From Gaertneriomyces semiglobifer (lineage: Eukaryota > Chytridiomycota > Chytridiomycetes > Spizellomycetales > Spizellomycetaceae), in assembly GCA_025558075.1 (NCBI GenBank), contig JAHLKF010000001.1:62001-126000 (forward strand): 64,000 bases of DNA. The letters are read 5' to 3'. This document shows, one piece after another, positions 32,140 through 42,657 of the stretch. Position 1 is the stretch's first letter. The number at the start of each line of letters is the position of its first letter. Under the pieces are notes generated by a model. It did not search any database, was not told where the DNA came from, and worked only from the letters and a program-made list of their open reading frames with translations. The position numbers were made by a program, and so were the translations under genes.

Positions 32140-33307
32140 ATTGTATGATATAGACTATTATGCTCTCTTGTGCAGTTGAAATTGTGTTTGTCAATTGCGA
32201 GTGCTGATTTGAGTAAAATAAAATCGCCGACCAACAAAAGAAAAGGACGCAACGCGCGTAAAGCGAACTGTCATCGACCAAAGGCAACGACGACTGGCTT
32301 GAACCAGTGTTTGGTGTTTTAACCGTACGCAGGAGTAAGGTTATTGCAGAAGGCGGTTTGCCGAGCAGCGCTTGGTTCGAAATTGACTAATCTTTGCCTA
32401 CCAATTGCAAGTGCAACAATGGTGTGAGGATGCTTCGAGCGAGGAGTTTGGTTGAAGAGATGTGCAAACTTCAACACGGTGAGCATGGTCATTGATCATT
32501 ATGCATTTGAACAAGCATAACCATCGCATTGGAGGCCAAAATCACGGCAATGTGGTTCACCAGAGTGTGCCATCCAGAGAACAGTCCCTGAAGGAGAGTC
32601 CACTTATCAAGTCCTGTGGGTCGGTATAGGACGTTCTACAGCATGTGTGGTTGGACCGTCAATAGCACCTTGTCCAAACCAATCGTGAACTGATGAATCT
32701 TCATCTCATCCTCCTCATTCAAGCAAATGACTTCAACTCGTCCACTTCGAAGTTCGTGTCGTCCAATTCAGCCGAGGGATGGGAGACATTAGGCCGCCAC
32801 TTGTACTTGGCAATCATCGAGAAGGCGACATTCTGCGATCTCGAGAACGGATGCCAATTCGAGTGTTCAGATAGCAAGTTGTACAACTGTTCCCTTTCCG
32901 AGTGTCCAGATGGAGACCAAGTTCTATATATCAATAACCTCAAGTGCGAACCGCGTCGTAGTTGATAAGTAAATAGTACGGACTATCAGACTGGTAACAC
33001 ACACACACAGCTCGCTAAGGACTAGATCGAATAGTGTCCTTGTCCATCTTCGGGTTAGCGAACGAACGCAAGGAAGAGCAGCAATTGCTTGGTCGTGTAG
33101 GTGAAGTGTTCTACTCGGCGGCGTACAGTCCTTCCCGAGTTAGATGGGAATTTTGGGAATTTGACTGACAGAATCTCAAAAGGTTAGGCGCGTAAACAAG
33201 AAGTTTCGTAGAGTCGTGCTCTCATTGGGATCTCACCTCGATCAAGAGCTGGAATTGAAGTGCAGCATACAATCCTTAACCAGCCTGTTAGTTCTGAAAC
33301 AGCACTC
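32140..33307. other. Long intergenic stretch between TOM22 and PCM1
   Basis: About 1.17 kb between divergent genes. It contains one weak open frame (32693-32965) and a short CA dinucleotide run near 33000. A GGTTCGAA string at about 32374 is not part of a foldable tRNA. I see nothing else. Confidence 0.5.
32693..32965 (+). CDS. Small cysteine-containing open reading frame, doubtful
   Basis: 90 codons from an ATG at 32693. The first ten residues are hydrophobic (MNLHLILLIQ) but too short and polar afterwards for a clear signal peptide. The second half has six cysteines within about 60 residues. I do not recognise it, and there is no splice-linked continuation that I can defend. It may be chance. 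Confidence 0.2.
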   Translation: MNLHLILLIQANDFNSSTSKFVSSNSAEGWETLGRHLYLAIIEKATFCDLENGCQFECSDSKLYNCSLSECPDGDQVLYINNLKCEPRRS

Positions 33308-35544
33308 ATGACATTCAACAAGGATAAGATTGCGGAGGGTCTCGTAAAGGTTTGTTTACGCCTCCATGGTTTGGAGATCTGCAACGTAAATTAATGTTTT
33401 GGACAGTACCCGAAGCCAGATGTCATCTATACCTACGGCACGGCCGGATTCCGCATGAAGTAAACTCGTTTCTCTCGCTAGGCATGGTTCGCGGTGCTGA
33501 TTAGGTTCCTTCAGGTCGGATCTGCTTCCCACCGTATTATATCGCATGGGGCTTCTCGCTGTCCTTCGCTCCAGATCTCAATCGGGCAAGGTCATCGGCG
33601 TAATGATTACCGCTTCTCATAATCCGGCCGCGGATAACGGTGTCAAGTTAGTTGAGCCCATGGGCGAGATGTTGGCTCAGTCTTGGGAGGCGTACGCTAC
33701 GCAATTAGCTAATGCAAGGAACGCCGATGAGATTGTTAACGTGCTGGAGTCCATCATTCAGAAGGAACATATTCCTACTGACCCAGCAGGCAAGGTAGCC
33801 ATTGGACGCGACACACGGTAAGGGAACTTTTTGATGTTCTGGTCCTGTTAGCCTTGGCTTTAGTGACACGTTTGTGATAATGCAGACCCAGTGGGGAACT
33901 TCTCGTTGCGGCGCTAAAGGATGGCGTAGCTGCTGTGAACGGAGAAAGCTTCGATTACGGCCTGACTACAACTCCTCAGCTTCATTATATTACGCGTTGC
34001 CTCAACACTGCTGGAACTGCTGAGGCTTACGGCGAACCTACCCGGGAAGGATATTTCAAAAAGCTGCGCGATGCCTACAAGCGCGTCGTTGTAAGTTTTA
34101 TTGTTCGGCTTCTGAGTTCTTCCTTTATTGCTACTTATTATGGGGTGTATGTCAGAGTGGTAAAGCGAAACCGTCGCCACTGTACGTAGACGCCGCTAAC
34201 GGTATCGGAGCTCCTGCTGCTAAAGAGCTAGCGAAGGCTCTTGGAGAGGACGTCCTGACCTTGAACATCTTGAATGATAACATCGATGCGGCAGACAAGC
34301 TTAACTTCCAGGTACGCAATCCCGTTGCACATTTATATCTCGGTATGCACGCAAGTGACGATCCTTCTCTCCAGTGTGGTGCTGACTTTGTCAAAGTGAA
34401 CCAAAGAGCCCCTATTGGGTTTGAACTGAAGCCTGGTATGCGCTGCTGCTCACTTGATGGTGATGCGGACCGCATAGTCTATTGGTATGCTGGAGATGGT
34501 GAGTGACGTGATACTGTATACCTTGGGGTGCACGCATCTAACAGGTTGCCGCCTACCGATAGATGGCAGGTTTAAACTATTGGACGGTGATAAAATCGCA
34601 ACCTTGGCTGCCCAGCTCATTATGACCCTTGTGCGTACTGCCAAGATTGAGGGGGTCGACGTCGGGCTCGTTCAAACGGCGTATGCGAACGGAAGCGCGA
34701 CCAACTATGTTAAAGATGCCTTGGTACGACCAGGAAAAGGTTAAACACTCCAACCGCCAATAGCTAAAGCGGTTGTAATTGGTATAGAAAGTCCCAGTTG
34801 TCTTCACTCCTACTGGTGTCAAACACCTTCACCACGCCGCGGAAGAATTCGATGTCGGCGTTTACTTTGAGGCCAACGGTCATGGAACTGTGCTTTTCAG
34901 TCCGAAGACGATTCAGGCCTTCCGTGCGGCCGTCGGGTAAGTTTGGTGCATAAGCGCGCCGCTCAAAATCTTGGTTCTAAAGCACTGGGCCTTGCACCGT
35001 CTCAGCAAAACTGAAGAAGAGCGGAAGGCAATTGAAGCACTTCAAGCGCTCACTGACCTCATCAACCAATCTGTTGGTGATGCGCTCTCCGATATGCTGA
35101 TGGTCGAGGCGATCTTGAGTTACCAAGGTATCTCCCTCGCGCAATGGGATGCTGCATATACCGACCTTCCCAGCCGTTTGGAAAAGGTCAAAGTTAAGAA
35201 CCGGTTGGACTTTGTCGCGATCAACGCGGATAGAGAGTTGTCGCGACCGGAGGGCTTGCAGGGCAAGATTAATCACATTGTATCCAAATTTCAAAATGGT
35301 CGCTCTTTTGTGAGGTGAGTCTCGTGTTGTTCTGTACATTAAGTCGGACTCAGAATCTAACCCAACATAAAGGCCGTCAGGAACCGAGGATGTGGTGCGT
35401 ATATACGCTGAGGCCGCTACTCAAGCTGACGCCGACTTGTTGGCGAACATCGTTTGTGGACTCGTTTTCGACAATTACGGTGGAACAGGAACTCGGCCGG
35501 ATGCCTTTAAAAAGGTCAATGCTGACGGCGAAGTAACAGCCTGA
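33308..35544 (+). CDS. PCM1: Phosphoacetylglucosamine mutase
   Basis: Ten exons: 33308-33349, 33407-33459, 33515-33817, 33886-34090, 34156-34311, 34375-34498, 34563-34723, 34788-34936, 35006-35314 and 35373-35544, giving 557 aa, the same length as yeast Pcm1. Motifs in order: YGTAGFRMK, the phosphoserine loop [13 protein letters not shown], the metal loop [14 protein letters not shown], the sugar-binding loop [12 protein letters not shown], and the phosphate-binding [15 protein letters not shown]. It interconverts N-acetylglucosamine 6-phosphate and 1-phosphate on the way to UDP-GlcNAc, the precursor for chitin, N-glycans and GPI anchors. The gene has the most introns in the window (nine). 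Confidence 0.95.
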
Positions 35545-35631
35545 TGTTGATAGGTTCGTTAGCTCCCCTTGCGAATTTAGCAGGTTCTATTCAGAGATTC
35601 TATATGATAATAGGTAGACTGTTTTGGTGCG

Positions 35632-36891
35632 CTAGGAAACTGTAACAACTCGAGAGGCTGCTTTCCGCAACCTGTTCATTACTGCTAGCCCTTCACGTTC
35701 TTCCCTAATGCCCTCTACCAAAATCACGTTGCAGCCGCGCGCTTCCAACGTTCTTAATCCACTAAACAGTTCTCTAGCTACTACATCTGGTTCGTTAGCG
35801 TTTCCCAAAAAAATATCCACAATGTCGCCGCTCGGCGGATCAACGACCGTTGCAGACTTTGATGTAGACATTATGCCCACGCGAAAGTTGGGATGGGTTG
35901 CAAGCAAATGTTGAGCTTCCCGAAGAATGGCTTCTCGGAGCTGACCCGGTGGACACTGCTCAGGCGCACCGGAAATCTCTTCAAAGAGCACCACCTCGGC
36001 ATTGGGGGTGTAGTGTCTGTATTTCATCCCAGGAGTGGTTGGTGCCTGCTCCAACTCTGTACTGACATAATCCTTCCGGTATACTCGTAATTGGGACATC
36101 CCGGGAAGGGATCTTAGTGCCTCGACCGTGACACCACCCGGTCGCAGTACGGATGGCGGACTCGCCAAGCCATCAAGAACTGTGCTCTCAACTCCAAATC
36201 CACATGCCCCACCATCAATAACCAGAGGTACGCGGCCTTCCAAATCCGCAATCACATGGCTGGCAAGGGTTGGTGAAGGCCGGCCACTGGTGTTAGCAGA
36301 CGGTGCCGCGAGCGGGAAGCCACATGCTTCAATGAGAGCTCTGGCTATGGGATGTGACGGGAATCTGACTGCGACAGTTTCGTGCCCACCCGTCACAGTT
36401 AGTGGAACTCGCGGCCCTCTCGGGACTAAAATTGTCAGAGGCCCCGGCCAACTCACGGAGATCACCGCTTCGTAAGTAGCAGGAATTTGCGGAAAGTCGG
36501 GCGGTAGAATGGATTCAAGCATTTGCAAAGATGAGACATGTATGATAAGAGGGTTGTCTGATGGTCGGCCTTTGGCAAGGAATATCTTTGCAACAGCGTC
36601 CGGATCCAGAGCGTTTGCGCCCAAGCCATAAACTGTTTCGGTCGGGAACGCAACAATGTCACCTCGTCGTAGCAACGACGCACCGTATTGTATGACTTCC
36701 ACATCACTTGAGTACGTCGTTGTCGGTGGTTGTTCCAGTGAGAATGGTGACGGTGGGTTGCGTAATAGAGTGAGGGGGTCGGCAGTGGAATCGGTTGGGG
36801 GAAAAGAAAATGATGCGGGGTTGACACTGCGGCACTGGGTATAATGAGTATTTGGCGGGCTCATAACCGCACTTTCCGTCTCTTCTGGCAT
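35632..36891 (-). CDS. SUA5: Threonylcarbamoyl-AMP synthase SUA5
   Basis: Single exon, 419 aa. The N-terminal YrdC domain contains GDIVAFPTETVYGLGANALD, KGRPSDNPLIIHVSS, SWPGPLTILVPR, ETVAVRFPSHPIARALI and PSANTSGRPSPTLASHV. The linker PTTPGMKYRHYTPNA and the C-terminal Sua5 domain follow. The enzyme makes threonylcarbamoyl-AMP from threonine, bicarbonate and ATP for the t6A37 modification of ANN-decoding tRNAs. The first 60 residues are Pro/Ser-rich and variable; a mitochondrial isoform from an internal start cannot be judged. Tail-to-tail with PCM1 (87 bp). Confidence 0.95.
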   Translation of the reverse strand: MPEETESAVMSPPNTHYTQCRSVNPASFSFPPTDSTADPLTLLRNPPSPFSLEQPPTTTYSSDVEVIQYGASLLRRGDIVAFPTETVYGLGANALDPDAVAKIFLAKGRPSDNPLIIHVSSLQMLESILPPDFPQIPATYEAVISVSWPGPLTILVPRGPRVPLTVTGGHETVAVRFPSHPIARALIEACGFPLAAPSANTSGRPSPTLASHVIADLEGRVPLVIDGGACGFGVESTVLDGLASPPSVLRPGGVTVEALRSLPGMSQLRVYRKDYVSTELEQAPTTPGMKYRHYTPNAEVVLFEEISGAPEQCPPGQLREAILREAQHLLATHPNFRVGIMSTSKSATVVDPPSGDIVDIFLGNANEPDVVARELFSGLRTLEARGCNVILVEGIREEREGLAVMNRLRKAASRVVTVS

Positions 36892-37117
36892 TGCTGTCCT
36901 ATTCGATGCTCCTGTTATGAAAAAAGTTCACGTCGTTTAAACTCAACGCGCCTTGAAGCCCGCTCGACGCTTACCTAATCGGTTGCTGCCATGACGACGC
37001 GTGAGAAGGTCGGGCAAGATCGTCCTCGCCCAACCAACAGAGACGCAACGACGACGACGACGACGAACACCGCGACGTTCTCCGCCTGGCTTTCCTCCTG
37101 TGCGAGTCCCGTTCACT

Positions 37118-38335
37118 ATGGCCTCTCTTGCGGCAGTTGCGGGGTCTTTCGCCCTCCCCAGACCTCGGACTGTGGCAGCGTGCGTCGCCCCATGCGCTCA
37201 CCGATTCATTCATTTGCCGTCGCTGGCTCGCCGGCCAACGACTAGTTCGCTTGCTGTGTGCTCGTCCAATGCAATACGTGAGGATCCCATTTTCCGTCCG
37301 CAGGCCGTCTTGCAAGTTCGTCACCGTACATTTCGGAAAAAGATGACCAAACCTCAGAAGAGATATTTCAAATGGGTAGAAAAGCTGAAGCAGGAGGGCT
37401 TAGAACCACCACATGTAGAGCGTCCGGTTATGGAGAACAAGTTCTGGAAAGTTGTAGGCAACATGAAAATTTACAAAAACGTATCCCCCGGATCTACACA
37501 CCGCCGCCATCCGACAAGATTTCATCTCCACCGCGGAAGCTGTATCCGCCGATTGTCGTACGGAAAGAGATCAACTGGTGGGAGAAACAACAGGGGTCGT
37601 ATTACTGTGCGCCACAGAGGCGGTGGACACAAAAGGCGTGTGAGGAAGATTGACTTCCATCGGGACATACCAGGACCGCACGAGGTGGTTAGACTGGAAT
37701 ATGACCCCAACCGCAGTGCGGAACTTGCGTTGCTTCGCAATCTTTCTACCAATGAGTTTAGTTATGTTATTCGTCCGCTCGATTTGAACCCGGGAGACAT
37801 TGTTCAATCATGGCGCCGCGGAATACCCGAGCCTGCAGAAGGAGAGGAAGCTATCCCGCGGAATCAGATGATAGCGAAAGGAAATTGCCTTATGCTGAAA
37901 GATATACCTGTTGGTACGGAGATTCATTGTATTGGATTGAGACCTGGCGGTCGTGCACAATTGTGTCGATCGGCCGGTGCGTCGGCTCAACTCCTCTACA
38001 CTGGTGAGACGGGGTTCGCCCAGGTACGGCTGACTAGCAAAGAAGTCCGTTTAATACCGGTGGAAGCATGTGCCACGATTGGCAAGGTGGGCAATGAAGC
38101 TCATCAGCACCGTAACTGGGGTAAGGCCGGTGCAAAGCGGAGACGAGGTATCCGTCCTACTGTACGTGGTATTGCCATGAACCCTGTAGACCACCCGCAC
38201 GGTGGTGGTTCCAAGAGCAAGGGAGGCAAGGATCCTAGGAGTCCATGGGGTTGGAAGACCAAGGGTTGGAAGACGGTGCGAAGAAAGAAGACGTATGTTC
38301 TCAAGACAAAACGCCAAGCAAAGCTAGCTCGATAG
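37118..38335 (+). CDS. RML2: Mitochondrial ribosomal protein uL2m
   Basis: Single exon, 405 aa, from the ATG at 37118. The frame is open further upstream without a better ATG. The N-terminal ~100 residues are Ala/Arg-rich (mitochondrial presequence plus a short extension), then MTKPQKRYFKWVEKLKQEG. The uL2 core has KRSTGGRNNRGRITVRHRGG, HKRRVRKIDF, VRLEYDPNRSAELALL, the peptidyl-transferase-proximal RGIAMNPVDHPHGGG, and KDPRSPWGWKTKGWKT. The segment between the two halves of the core carries an insertion (EPAEGEEAIPRNQM). It is a rRNA-binding protein of the mitochondrial large subunit. Confidence 0.94.
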   Translation: MASLAAVAGSFALPRPRTVAACVAPCAHRFIHLPSLARRPTTSSLAVCSSNAIREDPIFRPQAVLQVRHRTFRKKMTKPQKRYFKWVEKLKQEGLEPPHVERPVMENKFWKVVGNMKIYKNVSPGSTHRRHPTRFHLHRGSCIRRLSYGKRSTGGRNNRGRITVRHRGGGHKRRVRKIDFHRDIPGPHEVVRLEYDPNRSAELALLRNLSTNEFSYVIRPLDLNPGDIVQSWRRGIPEPAEGEEAIPRNQMIAKGNCLMLKDIPVGTEIHCIGLRPGGRAQLCRSAGASAQLLYTGETGFAQVRLTSKEVRLIPVEACATIGKVGNEAHQHRNWGKAGAKRRRGIRPTVRGIAMNPVDHPHGGGSKSKGGKDPRSPWGWKTKGWKTVRRKKTYVLKTKRQAKLAR

Positions 38336-38463
38336 TCAGCTAGACCGATAGTGTAGAATAGGCCCGTTCTGTTACTCAATATCGTCGGAAGTCGCTAATA
38401 TTATGGGTATCATGTCCTATCGAGCAAATGTACAAGGTTGATCTACAAATCTACAAGTCTACA

Positions 38464-41400
38464 CTACAGAACCGGGGGAAGCTTCTTGCCGACCGAAGGA
38501 AAGATAGACGGGGCGGTTAGAGGTGTAATAGACCCATTACCTGGAAGGACCGGGTTTTCTAAAGCAGGAATCTTTATCCACTTGTCTGTGATCAGCTTAT
38601 TATTAGACGAGTGGTTTCGAGAGGACAAGCAACCCTGGTCACTTACCAGGCACCATCAAGAAGTTTTGATCCATGGCTTTGCGAAATCTATCCCTGTACA
38701 TGTCTGGTGGTATTACGGTCACATCCTTGCCACCCTTCAATGCCGCATTCAATGTAGTCTTCGCTCTTGTCTCCAAAATCTTGTACCAGGTGTAAGGTCC
38801 GATGAAATCGACGATCCCCACTACAAGCTCCTTCTTATCGTCATTGACGCCCACAAGCAAAGAGTAATCCATGATGTTGGCATTTGAGAGAAATTCCGTA
38901 TCGTTGTAGACTGACTCCAGAATAATCTTCTTGGAGTGGGCGTGTAGTCTTAGAAGCTGTTTATATCTTCCGTCCACCCAATCCCCATCCCACATCACGT
39001 CATTGTCCACATCCTTCTTGCTGACGATATGCCGGTCTGGCACTCCTTTGAGGTCGAACCTGCGCGATATCTTGACGTTTGCAAACAGATGCTCCATTAC
39101 TAACACATCGAGCTTCATAACTGCGCCCGTCTGCAGATTTTTGCGCTTGATCGTATAGAATCCAAAGATTTTTACCAGTATGGTCGGATTCTGATAACAA
39201 CGTTAGTATTGTGAATTCAACGTTACGTGGTAACAGGAAATGAACCCAACATACCCTATCAGAGTTACTCATGTATTCAAAGTACGCCGGAGCAAATTTG
39301 AGCAGCGCTGCCTTCTCTTGATTGGTGAACTTTGACGCCAATTGCTTAACGACAAGTTGGTCATCTGTGTTTCTCGCGAAAGTTAGCACAATGTGCGGCA
39401 AGGCGGAAGACTCCTGTGAGGGGCGCACCATGGGTTTTAAAAAAGCCAGCTCTGGATTTCCCACCGACAGCGTCCCAAGCGCAGCAGCGCATCAACGATT
39501 GCACATACATCGCACTCATACCGCACTTTCGGCGCAACGCATCAAATTGAGCGGCGTAGTATGCTGTGCATGAGAAGCTGTGCTTTCCGTCACGTATTTC
39601 TATTGGCAATTAACGAGTAAACAAACAGGGCCGTTGTATCGTTGAAAAACACACTTACTGTATTTGATGTGCTGTTGTTTATTGTTGGAACTTCCTGGGC
39701 TCTGCGGCTCATGGGAAAAAACCTTCACCTTGACCTCGCAATCTTCGCCCAGTTTCGCCCATTGCGGGATCGGTGTTGGTGCTGGCGCGCAAAACGGTTC
39801 CTCAACATTCAGCGCAGCCAGGTCGCGTACTTGTCGGATGTAATCTTTCGAAGTCAGTGTGAAGGCGATAATGGACGTTGGTTCATCATCGCGAATAATA
39901 ACGAATGAATTGGGAAAAACGTGGCACCGTGGCGTGTCCCCAACGCTCGAGATAGGGCAATATTCCGGTAGGTCCCACTTCGGCTCTTGTTTGCATTCGC
40001 TAGCATAGTCCTTTCGCCACTCTGAGAGTTCTTCAACAATTTCTCGCATACGCTTACGAAGGAATCGACGTAAGTTATTGATCCATGCTGTTCTCGTACT
40101 CTTAAGCATCTGGTAAAACTCTTGTTCTTCCTCCTTAAACTTTTTGCTAAGATCGTCCAGCATTATTTGACAGCGGACTTGATCGGTAGTACCTTCATTT
40201 TGAGCTACTAGGGTAGAACCAGTAGACAGCCCAAGGGCTTGAACGAAATCCTTGACAGAGCCATAAAAACATGTTATTTCCAAGCGAGTTTCGTCGATCA
40301 GTGCAGCACCATCGATACCGAATGGGTGCATGTTCTGGTCGTGAGAATCATCCAAAAGACAATCCAAATCAGCAGCGGCTGCCGAATCGTCGAAGAAATG
40401 ATCAGGGCAGACTTGAATTTTGGGGACTCGCATCTCGAACAAATCAATCGGGTCGTAGTCAAACATCACTATCTGGTCCCTAAGCCGGAAGAACCTTCGG
40501 ACGCTTTGACGATTCTCCATATGGGAACATAGCGTCCTACACACAAATGATGGGTTGTAGTATAATAACTCCAAGAACTTGGCGAAGGAATAATGCCAGG
40601 TCGCATCCGACATGGGTAGCACATCGGTGCTCGAATCACAATCTCGACACCCTGTCCACATGTATATCTGTGAAGAGTCCACGGAAGAATTCGCAAGGAC
40701 ATTCGAAACTGGCTGCACACTGACGCTAATTCGTGCACGATTATGTGTGTATGTGACAACGTGCTGACCCATGGGCTTGCCACACATGGAATCCGGGCAG
40801 AGGCCATTTGCCTTCGCGCACAACAGCTGAACGAATTGACCCAGAGTTCTATCCTGAAAGTGATCCCCCTCTGTTTGATAGTACTCTATGGAAAGGATCT
40901 GAGGCGGCTGACATGGAATGTTCGCTCCAGAAAGGTAGTACGAATATGCGAATGTTATACTTTGATGCTTCATGACCCCGCTGATGCTGTTATTGTTCGT
41001 CATTAGATAGCCCAATCCCGCCTTCGAGTCAACCGATATATGAGAAGTCCGGCTACTGGTTGTTTTCACGGACGTATTCGAGTCACGACGGCCCGTTTCG
41101 CTCAAGGAACTCCAACTGCCAAATTTCCCTCCCCTATTGCTTCCGCTGGTAATCGGGAAATCCGCATCCTCTGGAAAGTAAGAAACCCGACGATCATCCG
41201 AATCTCCTGGATAAGCATCCGCGTTCTGCTGTTGCTGTGCGTGGAGTTGGTTTTCTTCCTCCCGCAACCGCAACAGCAAGTGCGGGGGCGGAAAAATCAC
41301 GTCGGGTGATGCACTGATGATAGTCTTTTCAATTTGTTTGATGGCTCTGTCAAAGCGATTGGATCCGTCCAGCACGCCGTCCGGGGAAGACGACCGCTTG

Positions 41401-42140
41401 TGGGAGCCCGCTCCAGAATCTTCACCGCGAATCCAATTCCACAAAGATCGCCCGACACGCTTTGGAACAATGTGGCCCAAAGAGAAATGATCATCTGAAC
41501 TTTGACTCGCGACAATGCCTACCTCAGGCCGCTCCGCAAAATGGTCTCTAAACACATGCATCTCCAATTTCAAGTTGCATACGACGAACACCAACAGTTC
41601 CACAACCTTTTCCAATTTCCTGAGATCTTTAACTGTGCCTTTTAGAATCACAGTTCCACCAAGATCCAAGAGTCTGGAGTCTTTTGCGCAAATGGCATCA
41701 AAATCGCCTTTATAGATGTCACGGCCGGTACCTGGAACATATCGGGACTCCTCAGGTTTGCCATTGGAATCCAAGACCATGCGGATGCGATGGTGGAAAG
41801 TCCTTTCACGCTTTTCCCCTCCACCTTCGGTGGTATCTGGCAAACGCACATAGATGCCTCTCCTTCTACCCATGATCTCGACTACGTATGGCACATCCTG
41901 TGCGACTTCCAGCGCGACTTCTGTCAACACCTTTTCCCATGGATCCAGATGCACGTAGACTTCACTAAGAGTCTGACGTATCAACTGTTGCAGATGTTGA
42001 AAAGATCGCGCATCCAAGTTGGTGCGTGGAGGCGGTAATGGAGGCGAGACTTTGAATTCTTTTTGTACAAAGGACTTTTCAATATCAGAGAGCGTTGGTT
42101 CAACAATGGGCGTTGGAGCCGGGATACTGTTGGTGAGCAT
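38464..42140 (-). CDS. FAB1: FAB1/PIKfyve-type phosphatidylinositol-3-phosphate 5-kinase, shortened form
   Basis: Five exons: 39659-42140, 39429-39599, 39255-39364, 38647-39190 and 38464-38585, giving 1142 aa. The C-terminal PIPK kinase domain is complete in motifs: GGKSRAGFFKTHDDQLVVKQ, ISRRFDLKGVPDRHI, NIMDYSLLVGVNDDKKELVV and GIVDFIGPYTWYK, ending VPDKWIKIP. Upstream is the Fab1 cysteine-rich region (PCQPPQILSIEYY, KANGLCPDSMCGKPM, GCRDCDSSTDVLPM) and the segment LGGTVILKGTVKDLRKLEKV. There is no FYVE domain, and the TCP1/CCT-like domain is reduced to its edges. Full-length Fab1 (over 2000 aa in yeast) makes PI(3,5)P2 on vacuole and endosome membranes. This may be a paralog with altered membrane targeting; an unseen 5' exon beyond the 517-bp upstream gap is possible but I found none. 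Confidence 0.85.
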
Positions 42141-42657
42141 CTTTTAATATATGCAAAAGTTATATGCCGTACGCCTCAGTGCCATGAGGAGCCTCTCCCT
42201 GGGTCTGCACGCCTATTAGTTGCGCCAAAGGACTTTCAGGGCCGACGTCTGGTCTCGTCTGCGCGTAAACACACGTGGCAAGTATTCGACGGCTTGCTGC
42301 TGTCCGACGGGTCTGACCAACTAGAATGATGATCTGCAAGCACCCTCCCCTTCGAATCCTCTGGCCCTCACCAAAGCATCTGTCAGTCTGTCCGTCTGTC
42401 CTGCTCGTCGTCCAGTGCTAGCTGCCTGTCGCTCTCTTCCCGTCAAGAAAGTAGGTTCGCCGCCGTGTGCATCATAAGTGTGGCCGCTTTGTGGCGAGAT
42501 GACGTACCCCCGCGGATAACCGGCAATAATCACCAACCGGCGTCACGTGTTGACGGGGTTGTGTCAGCGGCCGACGCGTGGGTTAATCCTCGCGTATTCT
42601 TGACGAGAAAGTACACTGATTCAAGCGTCTGCATTCCGGCTGGAAACACTATCACTT
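42141..42657. other. Intergenic stretch, divergent promoters of FAB1-like and B-box genes
   Basis: About 520 bp between two divergent starts. It contains no coding-like frame with a F-Y-V-E-type zinc finger or other recognisable domain. CT-rich patches near 42390-42440 are the only visible bias. Confidence 0.5.

Noticed and set aside
32366..32390. GGTTCGAAATT string resembling a tRNA T-arm/B box
   Set aside because: No matching acceptor stem, A box or anticodon arm could be placed around it.
36991..37117. Longer N-terminus for uL2m or an overlapping frame from the ATG at 36991
   Set aside because: The uL2m frame upstream of 37118 has only a GTG start, and the 36991 frame has no domain and overlaps the presequence.
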